The notes: generated by a model not told the origin, from the sequence alone. A DNA stretch of 18,318 nucleotides from Woeseiaceae bacterium (GCA_022866645.1 JALHUQ010000251.1:1-18318), one strand, 5' to 3'; positions 1 to 8,108 are shown, counted from the first letter of the stretch. Numbers and translations: made by a program.

Positions 1-408
1 AATCCGGATTCGTCGCCCGTCAACCTCGCCTGGGCAATCGATAATCGTACGGTCGGCCTTCGCGTGCCTGATTCATCTCCCGACGCTCGCCGCGTCGAAA
101 ATCGCCTGGCCGGTTCTGACGTCAATCCTTACCTCGTCCTTGCGGCGACGCTTTCCTGCGGCTACCTGGGTATGGTCGAGGGACTGAAGCCAACCGCTGA
201 GGCGAAGGGCAGCGCCTATGGCGGGCAGTTCGAATTGCACCGCCACATATACTCGGCGATCGAAGCTATGCGTGGCAGTGCTGCGATGCGCAGTATGCTG
301 GGTGACGAGTTCGTTACCCTGTACGCGGCGCTGAAAGAGCACGAATATCGTGAGTTTCACGAAATTATTACGCCTTACGAGCGCGAAATTCTGATGTTTA
401 ACGTCTGA
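1..408 (+). CDS. Glutamine synthetase family protein, probable gamma-glutamylpolyamine synthetase (3' end only)
   Basis: The reading frame is open from base 1 and ends at TGA 406-408, leaving the last 135 residues; the start lies outside the window. The visible part is the C-terminal catalytic region of the glutamine synthetase fold: an NRTVGLRVP segment, then RRVENRLAGSDVNPYLVLAATL, matching the conserved 'R-x-E-x-R-x-x-x-x-x-x-NPY' block, and the usual C-terminal ending near TPYERE. No adenylylation-type tyrosine motif of housekeeping GlnA is visible. The family ligates glutamate to an amine using ATP. Because an aminotransferase, an agmatinase and a PuuB-type oxidase follow on the same strand, I infer it makes gamma-glutamylputrescine or a related glutamylpolyamine (PuuA/PauA/SpuI group). 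The family assignment is firm; the substrate is inferred from context. Confidence 0.85.
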   Translation, partial: NPDSSPVNLAWAIDNRTVGLRVPDSSPDARRVENRLAGSDVNPYLVLAATLSCGYLGMVEGLKPTAEAKGSAYGGQFELHRHIYSAIEAMRGSAAMRSMLGDEFVTLYAALKEHEYREFHEIITPYEREILMFNV

Positions 409-420
409 TTTCTGGCGGTT

Positions 421-442
421 GTTTCAGCATGTGGAGTGAAAC
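421..442. other. Short inverted repeat between the synthetase-like and aminotransferase genes
   Basis: GTTTCA (421-426) and TGAAAC (437-442) form a 6-bp inverted repeat with a 10-bp spacer; a second tight palindrome, GTCAG-C-CTGAC, follows at 449-459. They lie in the only gap (112 bp) inside the polyamine cluster. They could mark an internal control point or an RNA processing site; neither arm is long enough to be convincing alone. Confidence 0.25.
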
Positions 443-520
443 GGACTTGTCAGCCTGACGGGCGCTAGAATTCGCACTGACACAATGTATTTGAGCCGCA
501 ATGGCTAGGGTGAGGAAAGC

Positions 521-1894
521 ATGGCCGCAATAGAAAAACGCTCTCGTGGTGATTGGCAGGAGCTCGACAGGAAACATTATCTGCACCCGTTCACCAATCA
601 CAAGGAACTGCACGTGCAGCGCGCGCGAATTATTACGCGCGCGGATGGCGTCTATATTTATGATGCGGACGGGCACAAGATGCTCGACGGCATGTCCGGT
701 CTCTGGTGCGTCAATGCCGGTTATGGCCGTCAGGAGCTTATTGACGCCGCGACGCGACAGATGCAGGAGCTGCCGTACTACAACAGCTTCTTCCAGTGCG
801 CGCATCCGCCGGCCATTGAACTTGCCTCAATCATTCGGGAAGTCAGTCCAGCACAATTCAACAGGGTGTTTTTTGCAGGCTCCGGATCGGAATCGAACGA
901 TACGATCGTGCGCATGGTGCGGACCTATTGGGATTTGATGGGGCAGCCGGAGCGCCACACGATCATCAGTCGCAATAATGCCTATCACGGATCAACGGTA
1001 GCGGCGGCGAGCCTGAGTGGCATGAAAGCCATGCACAAGCAGAGTGGCTTGCCGATTCCTGGAATCGTGCACGTCGACCAGCCCTACTGGTTTGGCAGCG
1101 ACCAGTCGCTTACGCCCGACGAGTTTGGCCTTGTCGCGGCTCGATCAATAGAGACCAAAATACTTGAACTCGGGCCCGAAAAGGTGGCCGCATTTATCGG
1201 CGAACCCATACAGGGTGCCGGGGGTGTTGTTGTGCCACCCGACAGTTACTGGCCCGAAGTACAGCGCATCTGTGACAAATACGGCATCTTGTTGATTTCG
1301 GACGAAGTGATCACGGGTTTCGGCCGCCTCGGAAAGTGGTTCGGGGCCGATCACTTTAAGACACGCCCTGATTTCATGACCTTTGCCAAGGGAGTTTCAT
1401 CCGGTTATCTGCCCTTAGGCGGAGTCATGGTCAGCGATCGGGTTGCCGATGTGCTTATCGACAAAGGCGGCGAGTTCTATCACGGCTACACCTATTCCGG
1501 TCATCCGGTCGCGTGCGCCGTTGCCATCGCGAACATCAAACTGATTCAGCGTGACAAACTGGTTGAGCGCATCCGCGACGATATTGGTCCTTACCTGCAA
1601 AAGAAGTGGGCTACTCTAATGGACCATCCGCTCGTGGGTGACACGCGAATGGTGGGACTGATGGGCGCCTTCGAAATCGTAAAAACCAAGGATCCGCTCG
1701 AACGTTTCGACGAAAAACAGGGCGTGGGACCAATGTGCAGGGACAATCTGATTGCCAGTGGGCTTTGCCTGCGCGCGGTCGGCGATACGATTATCTGTGC
1801 GCCGCCATTTGTCCTCTCGCACAGCGAAGCCGATGAGCTGATCGAGACGACCTGGAAGGCGCTGGATCTGACACAAAAAGCATTGGCGGAGTAA
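521..1894 (+). CDS. spuC: Class III PLP-dependent aminotransferase, putrescine/polyamine:pyruvate type (SpuC-like)
   Basis: A 457-residue cytosolic aminotransferase of normal length for the omega-amino acid:pyruvate group. Visible motifs are GSGSESNDT (120-128, phosphate-binding loop), the YHG motif (155-157), LLISDEVITGFGR (257-269, with D261 contacting the PLP ring nitrogen) and FAKGVSSGYLPLGG (288-301) with K290 as the Schiff-base lysine. The family moves the amino group of putrescine, cadaverine or other omega-amines to pyruvate, giving alanine and an aminoaldehyde. The ATG at 521 is preceded by GAGGA (512-516) at suitable spacing. It lies 112 bp after the glutamine-synthetase-like gene and 5 bp before the agmatinase gene, consistent with one polyamine-catabolic operon. 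The aminotransferase class is certain; putrescine preference is inferred from the neighbours, and a glutamylated polyamine or beta-alanine substrate is not excluded. Confidence 0.88.
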   Translation: MAAIEKRSRGDWQELDRKHYLHPFTNHKELHVQRARIITRADGVYIYDADGHKMLDGMSGLWCVNAGYGRQELIDAATRQMQELPYYNSFFQCAHPPAIELASIIREVSPAQFNRVFFAGSGSESNDTIVRMVRTYWDLMGQPERHTIISRNNAYHGSTVAAASLSGMKAMHKQSGLPIPGIVHVDQPYWFGSDQSLTPDEFGLVAARSIETKILELGPEKVAAFIGEPIQGAGGVVVPPDSYWPEVQRICDKYGILLISDEVITGFGRLGKWFGADHFKTRPDFMTFAKGVSSGYLPLGGVMVSDRVADVLIDKGGEFYHGYTYSGHPVACAVAIANIKLIQRDKLVERIRDDIGPYLQKKWATLMDHPLVGDTRMVGLMGAFEIVKTKDPLERFDEKQGVGPMCRDNLIASGLCLRAVGDTIICAPPFVLSHSEADELIETTWKALDLTQKALAE

Positions 1895-1899
1895 TTCCA

Positions 1900-2850
1900 T
1901 TGGACAAGCACAACAATGACTATGCGATAACCCGCAAAAGTCTCCACGGCACGACACCCGAACCGACTTACGGCGGTATCACGTCTTTCATGCGACGCAA
2001 GTACTCCAAGGACATGGACGGTGTCGACGTAGCGGTACTCGGTGTGCCGTTCGATACGGCTACAACCAATCGTTCGGGTACCCGATTTGGGCCGCGTGCG
2101 ATTCGGAACGCATCAACCATCATGGCTTGGGAACGTCCTTATGGCATGGCGTTCGATCCCTTCGATAAATTGGCTGTCGTCGATGCCGGTGATGCACACT
2201 TCGATTTTGGTCGCCCCGAGAAAGTTCCGGATGCGATTGAAGAGGCGGCCTACAGTATTATTTCCCAAGGTCCTGCGCTACTGAGTCTGGGTGGCGATCA
2301 CTTCATCTCATACCCCTTAATCAAGGCACACGTCAGAAAACACGGCGGTCCGCTTTCGATACTGCACTTCGATGCTCACAGCGATACCTGGGCTGATGAG
2401 AATGATCGTATCGATCACGGCACCATGTTTTACTGGGCGGCGAAACAGGGCCTCGTTAATCCGGCAAGCTCGGTACAGATAGGGCTGCGCACGCAGAACC
2501 CGGACACGATGGGATTCAATGTTATCGACGCGCCCGCCGTTCACTCGCAGAGTATCGACGCAACCGTTGCAGAGGCTCGACGACACCTCGGCGACACGCC
2601 AGTCTACGTAACGTTCGATATCGACTGTCTTGATCCCAGTTACGCGCCCGGGACCGGCACGCCGGTCTGTGGTGGGCTGACCAGTCATCAGGCGATATCG
2701 ATACTGCGCGGCCTGCAGGGCATTAACATTATTGGTATGGATGTCGTTGAAGTTGCGCCGACTTATGACGTCGGCGAAATAACCTCTCTTGCGGCAAGTC
2801 ACCTGGCCATGGAGATGCTGTATTTGTATGCCAATCGTCCGACTGGCTAG
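1900..2850 (+). CDS. speB: Agmatinase-family ureohydrolase
   Basis: A 316-residue ureohydrolase (arginase/agmatinase superfamily). The binuclear manganese ligands are all present: H134 in GGDHFISYP, D158, H160 and D162 in HFDAHSDTW, and D240 and D242 in TFDIDCLDPSYAPGTGTP. The family hydrolyses a guanidino group to urea and an amine; agmatine to putrescine plus urea fits this setting, since the neighbours consume putrescine. The start is taken as TTG at 1900 because GGAG (1888-1891) lies 8 nt upstream and the previous gene stops at 1894; no nearby in-frame ATG exists. A 5-bp gap on each side indicates tight co-transcription. Guanidinobutyrase and related guanidino-acid hydrolases share these motifs, so the substrate is inferred. 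Confidence 0.88.
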   Translation: MDKHNNDYAITRKSLHGTTPEPTYGGITSFMRRKYSKDMDGVDVAVLGVPFDTATTNRSGTRFGPRAIRNASTIMAWERPYGMAFDPFDKLAVVDAGDAHFDFGRPEKVPDAIEEAAYSIISQGPALLSLGGDHFISYPLIKAHVRKHGGPLSILHFDAHSDTWADENDRIDHGTMFYWAAKQGLVNPASSVQIGLRTQNPDTMGFNVIDAPAVHSQSIDATVAEARRHLGDTPVYVTFDIDCLDPSYAPGTGTPVCGGLTSHQAISILRGLQGINIIGMDVVEVAPTYDVGEITSLAASHLAMEMLYLYANRPTG

Positions 2851-2855
2851 CGATA

Positions 2856-4142
2856 GTGACTTCGCTCGCAGCGTCAGAGCATGTCTCGTCTTACTATGCG
2901 GCGACTGCCAATAACACCACCCGCTATCCGCCATTGCAGGGCGAACACCGCGCCGACGTTGTCATCGTTGGCGGGGGATTCACAGGGGTGTCGGCGATGC
3001 TGCATCTGGCGGAGCGAGGCTATGATGTGGCCTTGCTGGAGGCGAATCGCATCGCCTGGGGAGCGTCCGGGCGCAATGGCGGCCAACTGATCGACGGTTT
3101 CGTAGACTCCGAAAGAATCGAGAAACGCCTCGGCGCTGATGCCGTAAGAATAACCGACCAGATGGGTATCGACAGTCGACAGATCGTCGTCGATCGCATT
3201 TCGAAATACTCCATCGATTGTGACTTGAAATTCGGCTATGTCGAACTGGCCCTGCGCGACTCTGACGTTCGCAATCTCAATAGCTGGCTCGAAGCGAAAC
3301 AACGAGCGAACTATCCTCACGAAATGAAATTGCTGAATCGCGACGAGATACGGTCCGTTGTCGGTTCGGACAGCTACATTGCCGGTCTGGTCAATATGGG
3401 CAATGGCCATCTTCATCCGATCAATCTTTGCACAGGAGAGGCCGCGGCCGCGGTCTCGCTGGGCGCGACCATATTCGAACAGTCGCCCGTGGTGAAGATT
3501 CATCACGGTCAGAAACCAAGGGTGGAGACCACGTCAGGGACAGTACATGCGAATAAAGTGTTGCTGGCGGGAAACGCTTATCTCGGCCGAACAGAACCCA
3601 AACTATCGAGGAAAGTCATTCCGGCCGGGAGCTACGTTATGGCGACGGAGCCCTTGTCGCCGGAGCTGCAGAGGGAATTGCTGCCGACGGACATGGCTTT
3701 CATTGATCTTCGCGCGGCGTTGGATTATTTCCGTTTGTCGGCTGACGGGCGGATGCTCTGGGGTGGCATGTGCAATTACTCGGGTCGTGTGCCGAGAAGT
3801 ATTGAGGCCTCATTGCGACCCGGCATGCTTAAGGTTTTTCCGCAACTGGACAAGGCGCGGGCTGACTATACCTGGGGCGGCAATATAGCGATCAGTCTTA
3901 ATCGGATTCCTCAATTTGGCCGTATCGAGGGCAACACCTACTACGTGCAGGGTTATTCCGGTCACGGCCTCGCGCCGACGCACATGGCAGGAAAGGTCCT
4001 CGCGGATATTGTTGCCGGCGAATCAGAGCAATTCGAACTACTTTCCAAGGTTCACCATTGGGGTCTGCCGGGTGGCAAATGGTTTGCCAATCCAGCGCTC
4101 GCGACAGGGATGATGTACTACCGATTGAAAGAGTTGCTCTAG
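2856..4142 (+). CDS. puuB: FAD-dependent oxidoreductase, gamma-glutamylputrescine oxidase type (PuuB-like)
   Basis: A 428-residue protein of the DAO/PuuB flavin oxidoreductase family. An N-terminal Rossmann dinucleotide fold is clear at residues 34-62: DVVIVGGGFTG (glycines 39-41 and 44), ending in the acidic residue E62 that contacts the FAD ribose. It is followed by RIAWGASGRNGGQL (65-78), the FAD-binding segment characteristic of the PuuB branch. A C-terminal YVQGYSGHGLAPTHMAGK segment matches the second FAD-contact region of the family. The family oxidises gamma-glutamylputrescine to the gamma-glutamyl aminoaldehyde. The start is GTG 2856, 5 bp after the agmatinase stop; no strong ribosome binding site is visible, so translational coupling is likely. 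It is the last gene of the plus-strand cluster, 17 bp from the end of the convergent TetR gene. Confidence 0.85.
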   Translation: MTSLAASEHVSSYYAATANNTTRYPPLQGEHRADVVIVGGGFTGVSAMLHLAERGYDVALLEANRIAWGASGRNGGQLIDGFVDSERIEKRLGADAVRITDQMGIDSRQIVVDRISKYSIDCDLKFGYVELALRDSDVRNLNSWLEAKQRANYPHEMKLLNRDEIRSVVGSDSYIAGLVNMGNGHLHPINLCTGEAAAAVSLGATIFEQSPVVKIHHGQKPRVETTSGTVHANKVLLAGNAYLGRTEPKLSRKVIPAGSYVMATEPLSPELQRELLPTDMAFIDLRAALDYFRLSADGRMLWGGMCNYSGRVPRSIEASLRPGMLKVFPQLDKARADYTWGGNIAISLNRIPQFGRIEGNTYYVQGYSGHGLAPTHMAGKVLADIVAGESEQFELLSKVHHWGLPGGKWFANPALATGMMYYRLKELL

Positions 4143-4159
4143 GCCATCTCAGGGGTATT

Positions 4160-4843
4160 TCAGGCGGCCGATTTCTGCTTCCAGTCATCCGGCATTTCTC
4201 CCGGCAAGAAAACCGCGATGACCATCTCGGCAATGGCTTTCAGAGTCTCCGGTGAGTCGACATCGAGGCCGCTGGATGCTTTCAGTTCATTACCGAGTGC
4301 AAGCAATCCGCCCGAAGACAAGCGAATCATGTTGAACAGCAATGCAGGATTGCCCGGCGGTGCAACGCCCAGTTTCTGCAATTCAACCAGCAGGCCAATG
4401 GTAGCGTCGAAGAGCGGTTTGAGGTGCCGTTCGATCAACCAATCCAATCGAGGATTGGGGTAACTGGCTTCCTGCACCATTACTTTATGCAGCGCGGGCT
4501 GACTCTTGGCGTATCTGACATAGGCGTAAATCATTTCCGACATGCGTGCCTTCGGACACATTTCTTTGTTTTGTTCCAACGACTGAGCGAGGGAGCGTGT
4601 GAACGCTTTGAAAATATAATTCGCAGCGGCGCGCCACAGCTGATCCTTGTTCTTGAAATGATAGGTGATCAGGGGATGGTGAACGCCAGCACGCTCGGCT
4701 ATGTCACGAGTCGATGTCCCCTTGAAGCCGTTCTCGGAAAACGCCTCGACCGCCGCGTCGAGGAGTTTTTGTTGGGTAACAACACTGCGTTGTTGCTGTT
4801 TGCGAGCCGGCGGGTCTGATGGTAATACGGTTTCGTCTGACAC
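4160..4843 (-). CDS. TetR/AcrR family transcriptional regulator
   Basis: A 227-residue regulator. The N-terminal domain (about 20-75) has the TetR helix-turn-helix: a 'KLLDAAVEAFSENGF' helix, then TSTRDIAERAGVHHPLITYHFKNKDQLW (43-70). The C-terminal part is a helical ligand-binding/dimerisation domain of unknown ligand. The start is GTG at 4843; a short GGA on the mRNA lies about 8 nt upstream. The gene is convergent with the polyamine operon (17-bp gap) and separated from the TonB-family gene by 103 bp containing an inverted repeat that may be its own operator. Control of the polyamine operon is a reasonable guess from adjacency, but that operon's promoter lies outside the window and cannot be compared. 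Confidence 0.9.
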   Translation of the reverse strand: MSDETVLPSDPPARKQQQRSVVTQQKLLDAAVEAFSENGFKGTSTRDIAERAGVHHPLITYHFKNKDQLWRAAANYIFKAFTRSLAQSLEQNKEMCPKARMSEMIYAYVRYAKSQPALHKVMVQEASYPNPRLDWLIERHLKPLFDATIGLLVELQKLGVAPPGNPALLFNMIRLSSGGLLALGNELKASSGLDVDSPETLKAIAEMVIAVFLPGEMPDDWKQKSAA

Positions 4844-4892
4844 TTTATTTGTCCGAACTGGAAGAATCCGGCCAACTCTATTCGCATTTGGT

Positions 4893-4916
4893 CTTTTGGT
4901 CCAGATTGGACAAAAG
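4893..4916. promoter_or_regulatory. Inverted repeat upstream of the TetR gene, candidate operator
   Basis: The segment reads CTTTTG-g-TCCA, then GAT, then TGGACAAAAG: two perfectly complementary 10-base half-sites with one extra G in the left arm. It lies 50-73 bp upstream of the TetR GTG start, where an autoregulatory operator is expected. A third related half-site, TTTGTCC, occurs at 4848-4854 just before the start codon. There is no T-run after it in either direction, so an intrinsic terminator is less likely. The operator role is inferred from position and symmetry. Confidence 0.45.
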
Positions 4917-4946
4917 ATTACCAGGTAGACAAGAAATCCCGGACCG

Positions 4947-7862
4947 TTACTCGAGCGCGAACATCATCCGCACACCAGCGCGTTTTTCAACGACGACGCC
5001 ATTTTCGACTACCGCTTCAAATTCCCATTTCTCGACTGCGCTAATGGCGGCGTTGACGAAGGTATCGTCCGGTTCTGAGCCTCGGACCTCGACGTTGGTA
5101 ACGGTGCCGTCAATCGTGACCGTAAACACCACATCCACCCAGCCGGAAAGATTACGGCGCTGAGCCGCTCGTGGGTATTTCGGCGCAACGTACTTGGTCC
5201 GCTTTAAGGAACTCACAGCGGCCGGTATCTCGACGTCAGATGCTTGCGTTGTCGCTCGAGCGGGTGCCTGAACTGGCGTTTCTGCTGCCTCGCCTTCAGA
5301 GTCGGCAGCGGATGTACCGGCATCGACGTCCGCACTTTCTTTTGCCGCTACTTCTCGCGACTGGCCAGTGGCAGGAACTTCGTTCCCGCTGCTTGCCTGT
5401 TTGGCCGTCAGCAACGCAGCGGCCGCCAGACGATCTGCGTCTGCTTTACGACTTGCCTCCGCTTGCTTTTCCGCAGCCACTCGTCGCTGTTCTGTTGCGT
5501 CGCGGTCAGCCTTAGCACGACGCTGTTGTTGGACAACGGCATCGCGCGCACTGGCAAGTGCCGTCACCGTCGCTGCGACTTCGCTGTTTGCCGAGTCTAC
5601 CGAGCGCGCGTCAGCCAATACATCTTCCGCCGCATCCAGGTCCCCGTTGTCGATAGCGGTACGTGCCTGGAATGCCAGTTTCGCGGCGATAACGCCGAGG
5701 CCCTGACGGGCTGCAGCATTCTCAGCGTCATTGGATAGCACGAGTTCGTAGTAGTAGCGGGCATTGTTGTTGGGTGGGCTTAACAGGGCACCGGCGTCCA
5801 GCCTGGCCGCCGCTTTCGCAAGTACGTCGTCTGCCTGTTGCGCGCTGCGTGCAGCGCTTAGCTCAGCGAGAACGGCGTCGATTTCAGCAGTATCGGCAGG
5901 TTTCAGATTGCGGGCTGCGCTCACGGCGGTCCCAGCATCTTCAAATCGATCTTCCCGAATTGCGGCACGCGCTTCATCGAGGCGGCCGCGCAGTTGCATC
6001 TGTGTCAGTTGTGCATACAAGAAAGGCAGTCGCACGTTCTGCGGATCGACGGCGGCAACGCGCTGCAGCGCTGCATCAGTATCGTCAAGTCGCGATTCCA
6101 GCAATGCCGACTCGGCCATCGATAGTGCTTGGCTAATAGCGGCATCCATCTCGACGGCTATAAGAGAATTGCCTGGATCGGCGGCCATCGCTGCTGCCAA
6201 CAATTCGATCGCATTACTGCCAACCGGATTAAACAATTGTCCGGCGCCACGAGCGAGCCGAGCTTCGTCGAGCAAGGCTTCGACATCGACTCTTTCACTC
6301 GTGGGTGGCACGGTGTTGAAATCGACGTCCGCCTCAGCGAATGACGGTGCACGCAGCGCGTCGTCTTGTTGATCATCCAGCTCATTGGAGCCGCTCATGA
6401 ACCAGTACAGCGCGCTGGCGACAATGACCAGCGCTGCCGCAGCGATGCCCATCAGTTTGGGATTCTGCAAAAGCGAACCGCCAGATCCTGCACTCGCCAT
6501 CGCCGGGCCGGAACGCGAAACGGGCACCTCCGGAAGAGCTGACGCGTTCTTGTCCGATGAAAATTTCTTGGTGAAAGAACTAATGAGTCCGGTTACGGTA
6601 TCTGTGAAACTTGAATCATCCTGGCCAAATGCATCGGCGAGCCCATCTACAATCGGGGAGCGATCATCGGCGGCAAACATCGAGCCTAGCGGTGGATCAG
6701 AATCATCCCGAGCGGGAGCGGCAACCCGAGCTGTCAGTGGTTTAGGTGCTGGCGCCGCAACCGACTTGGGCGCAGCTTGAGGTACTGGTTTCGGCGCAGC
6801 CGGAGTCGCTTGAATCGTGGGCTTCAGAATGGCCGGCGCGGTCTTCGGCGCCACTACTGGCGCAGGCTTCGGTACCGGTTTCGCAGCGGCTGCCGGAGTG
6901 GCGGTCGCAGGAATTCCGTTGGTCTTAAACGCGGTGTCAGGAGCTTCAAGGTGATGCTTAACGGATGCCTCGACAGCGAGTCGAGCGCGGCCCGGTGATA
7001 CCGGCTTCAACAGGAATCGGTAGACCTTGCCTCGATTAATGAGGTCCATGAGCATTTCGCCGTCATCCCGACGTCCTGCGACTATGGAAACCAGTCTGGC
7101 GGAATTCTTACGCAGGTGTTGCGTAAGCTGTTCGATTTTTTCGCCAACCATTGCCGCATCGACGACTGCAACACCGATCTTGTGCTTACCGATCGCCTCG
7201 TTCGCTTGTCCCAGAGTATTGGCGTAATACACCTTGTGCATTCCGCGGGAGGAGTCTTTGATCGTCTGCAGGAATTCCTGATCTTTGGTTAATACAAGAA
7301 TGTCGACGGAGCGCGAGCCTACGTTTACTGAGGCTGCGACTTTCTTTGGATCAAGCACGGGCATGCGACCCGTGCCATCGCTGATAATTGTCGAACCATT
7401 TTCCGACGTCTCCATAATGATGTGTTCGGCGGGCTGGTCCATGTCTGCTGTTGTATCGTTCGCCGAGTGGGCGAGCGCCATTAGACGCATTTGGCGAGTC
7501 GCCTTGTCGACCACCTGCAACAGGCCGTCACTCGTGACCTGACCACTAACGACCTGGAAAACTTCTTCGTCGCTAACTAACGCTTCGATATCTGTCGTAG
7601 AGTTTCCGGCGAGCAGGATACCGATGGTGTCCGGCGAACGCTTCTTCGCTTCGCGAAGTGCGTCCAGTCCGCTCATGCCCGGAAGATCGTGGGCCGTGAT
7701 GATGACATTAATAGGGGTTTCGACGAGAGTATTGAGGGCTTCGCTTCCGCTGGTTGCACAATGCACCGTATAGCGCTCGCCGAACCCCGAACTGAGCTTG
7801 TCCAGGGTACTTTGCTCGCTATGCAGCAGTAATATTTGTGTCTTGAATTCGTCCAACGGCAC
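4947..7862 (-). CDS. TonB C-terminal domain protein with two N-terminal receiver-like domains and periplasmic TPR-like region
   Basis: A 971-residue multidomain protein. Seen in order: receiver-like domain 1 (8-125), where the phosphoacceptor position is A57 (in NVIITAHDLPGM) and the conserved lysine is absent, so probably inactive; receiver-like domain 2 (186-305), with D235 (AVVDAAM) and K286 (YRFLLKP) retained but a reduced acidic pocket; a Pro/Ala/Lys-rich linker (315-385); one membrane helix (470-489); alpha-helical TPR-like repeats (525-775); a charged coiled coil (776-815); an acidic linker; and a TonB C-terminal domain (886-971: YVAPKYPRAAQ, G-W-V-D-V-V-F, AVEKWEFEA). The expected topology is N-terminus in the cytoplasm and TonB domain in the periplasm. 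GTG start at 7862 with a strong GGAGG (7870-7874) 7 nt upstream. No exbB, exbD or TonB-dependent receptor gene lies nearby. The domain calls are solid; the overall role, perhaps envelope signalling or energy transduction, is unknown. Confidence 0.85.
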   Translation of the reverse strand: MPLDEFKTQILLLHSEQSTLDKLSSGFGERYTVHCATSGSEALNTLVETPINVIITAHDLPGMSGLDALREAKKRSPDTIGILLAGNSTTDIEALVSDEEVFQVVSGQVTSDGLLQVVDKATRQMRLMALAHSANDTTADMDQPAEHIIMETSENGSTIISDGTGRMPVLDPKKVAASVNVGSRSVDILVLTKDQEFLQTIKDSSRGMHKVYYANTLGQANEAIGKHKIGVAVVDAAMVGEKIEQLTQHLRKNSARLVSIVAGRRDDGEMLMDLINRGKVYRFLLKPVSPGRARLAVEASVKHHLEAPDTAFKTNGIPATATPAAAAKPVPKPAPVVAPKTAPAILKPTIQATPAAPKPVPQAAPKSVAAPAPKPLTARVAAPARDDSDPPLGSMFAADDRSPIVDGLADAFGQDDSSFTDTVTGLISSFTKKFSSDKNASALPEVPVSRSGPAMASAGSGGSLLQNPKLMGIAAAALVIVASALYWFMSGSNELDDQQDDALRAPSFAEADVDFNTVPPTSERVDVEALLDEARLARGAGQLFNPVGSNAIELLAAAMAADPGNSLIAVEMDAAISQALSMAESALLESRLDDTDAALQRVAAVDPQNVRLPFLYAQLTQMQLRGRLDEARAAIREDRFEDAGTAVSAARNLKPADTAEIDAVLAELSAARSAQQADDVLAKAAARLDAGALLSPPNNNARYYYELVLSNDAENAAARQGLGVIAAKLAFQARTAIDNGDLDAAEDVLADARSVDSANSEVAATVTALASARDAVVQQQRRAKADRDATEQRRVAAEKQAEASRKADADRLAAAALLTAKQASSGNEVPATGQSREVAAKESADVDAGTSAADSEGEAAETPVQAPARATTQASDVEIPAAVSSLKRTKYVAPKYPRAAQRRNLSGWVDVVFTVTIDGTVTNVEVRGSEPDDTFVNAAISAVEKWEFEAVVENGVVVEKRAGVRMMFALE
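6708..6920 (-). repeat. Low-complexity Pro/Ala/Lys-rich linker coding segment
   Basis: This stretch encodes residues 315-385 of the TonB-family protein, an irregular series of APKP/PAPK-type units (for example AKPVPKPAPVVAPK, then AAPKPVPQAAPK). Such linkers are usual in the periplasmic part of TonB, but here it precedes the only membrane helix and so should lie in the cytoplasm between the receiver-like domains and the membrane. Confidence 0.6.
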
Positions 7863-7975
7863 TTCGCTTCCTCCAAAGATTTATGTTGAATCGCTCGTGC
7901 GGTCCATGCGTCATCTAGAGTATAGCCTTGGGTTTCAGCGAGATTGTCGTCCCGATGCGACAGAATGTTGAATCT

Positions 7976-8012
7976 GTGACGCGGCGCACAGTGGTAGTGC
8001 AGGGCGCGTCAC
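7976..8012. other. Stem-loop-forming inverted repeat in the thrS/TonB-family gene gap
   Basis: The outer arms GTGACGCG (7976-7983) and CGCGTCAC (8005-8012) are perfectly complementary, and an inner pair GCAC (7986-7989)/GTGC (7997-8000) stacks inside with a 7-base loop. It lies in the 246-bp gap after thrS and 114 bp before the start of the TonB-family gene, on the strand carrying that gene's 5' leader. No T-run follows, so it is not a classical terminator. It could be a leader structure or a protein-binding site; nothing else coding is seen in this gap. Confidence 0.4.
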
Positions 8013-8038
8013 GTTTGCTCAGCAAGGGTCATAATGAA

Positions 8039-8054
8039 ACGCGGCGAGCCGCGT
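8039..8054 (-). terminator. Short GC-rich hairpin downstream of thrS, possible weak terminator
   Basis: On the minus strand the sequence ACGCGG-CTCG-CCGCGT folds into a 6-bp stem with a CUCG tetraloop, 55 nt past the thrS stop, followed by TTTCATTATG, a poor T-rich tail. The position and stem fit a transcript end for thrS; the tail is weak, so this is tentative. Confidence 0.35.
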
Positions 8055-8108
8055 GGGCATTGGCTTTGTGGCTCGCGAATGCGTGCTCCGCGAACCCGGA
8101 ATCAGCCC

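Noticed and set aside
2317..3506. Two minus-strand open frames of over 200 codons opposite the agmatinase and FAD oxidase genes
   Set aside because: The plus-strand genes have complete, conserved motifs in this region; the antisense frames show no family features.
4893..4916. The inverted repeat upstream of the TetR gene as a terminator for the receiver/TonB gene
   Set aside because: No T-run follows on the minus strand, the stem is A/T-rich at its base, and its position fits an operator better.
7863..8108. A possible tRNA, infC or small gene in the gap after thrS
   Set aside because: No cloverleaf pattern and no initiation-factor-like frame is visible; only the two stem-loops stand out.
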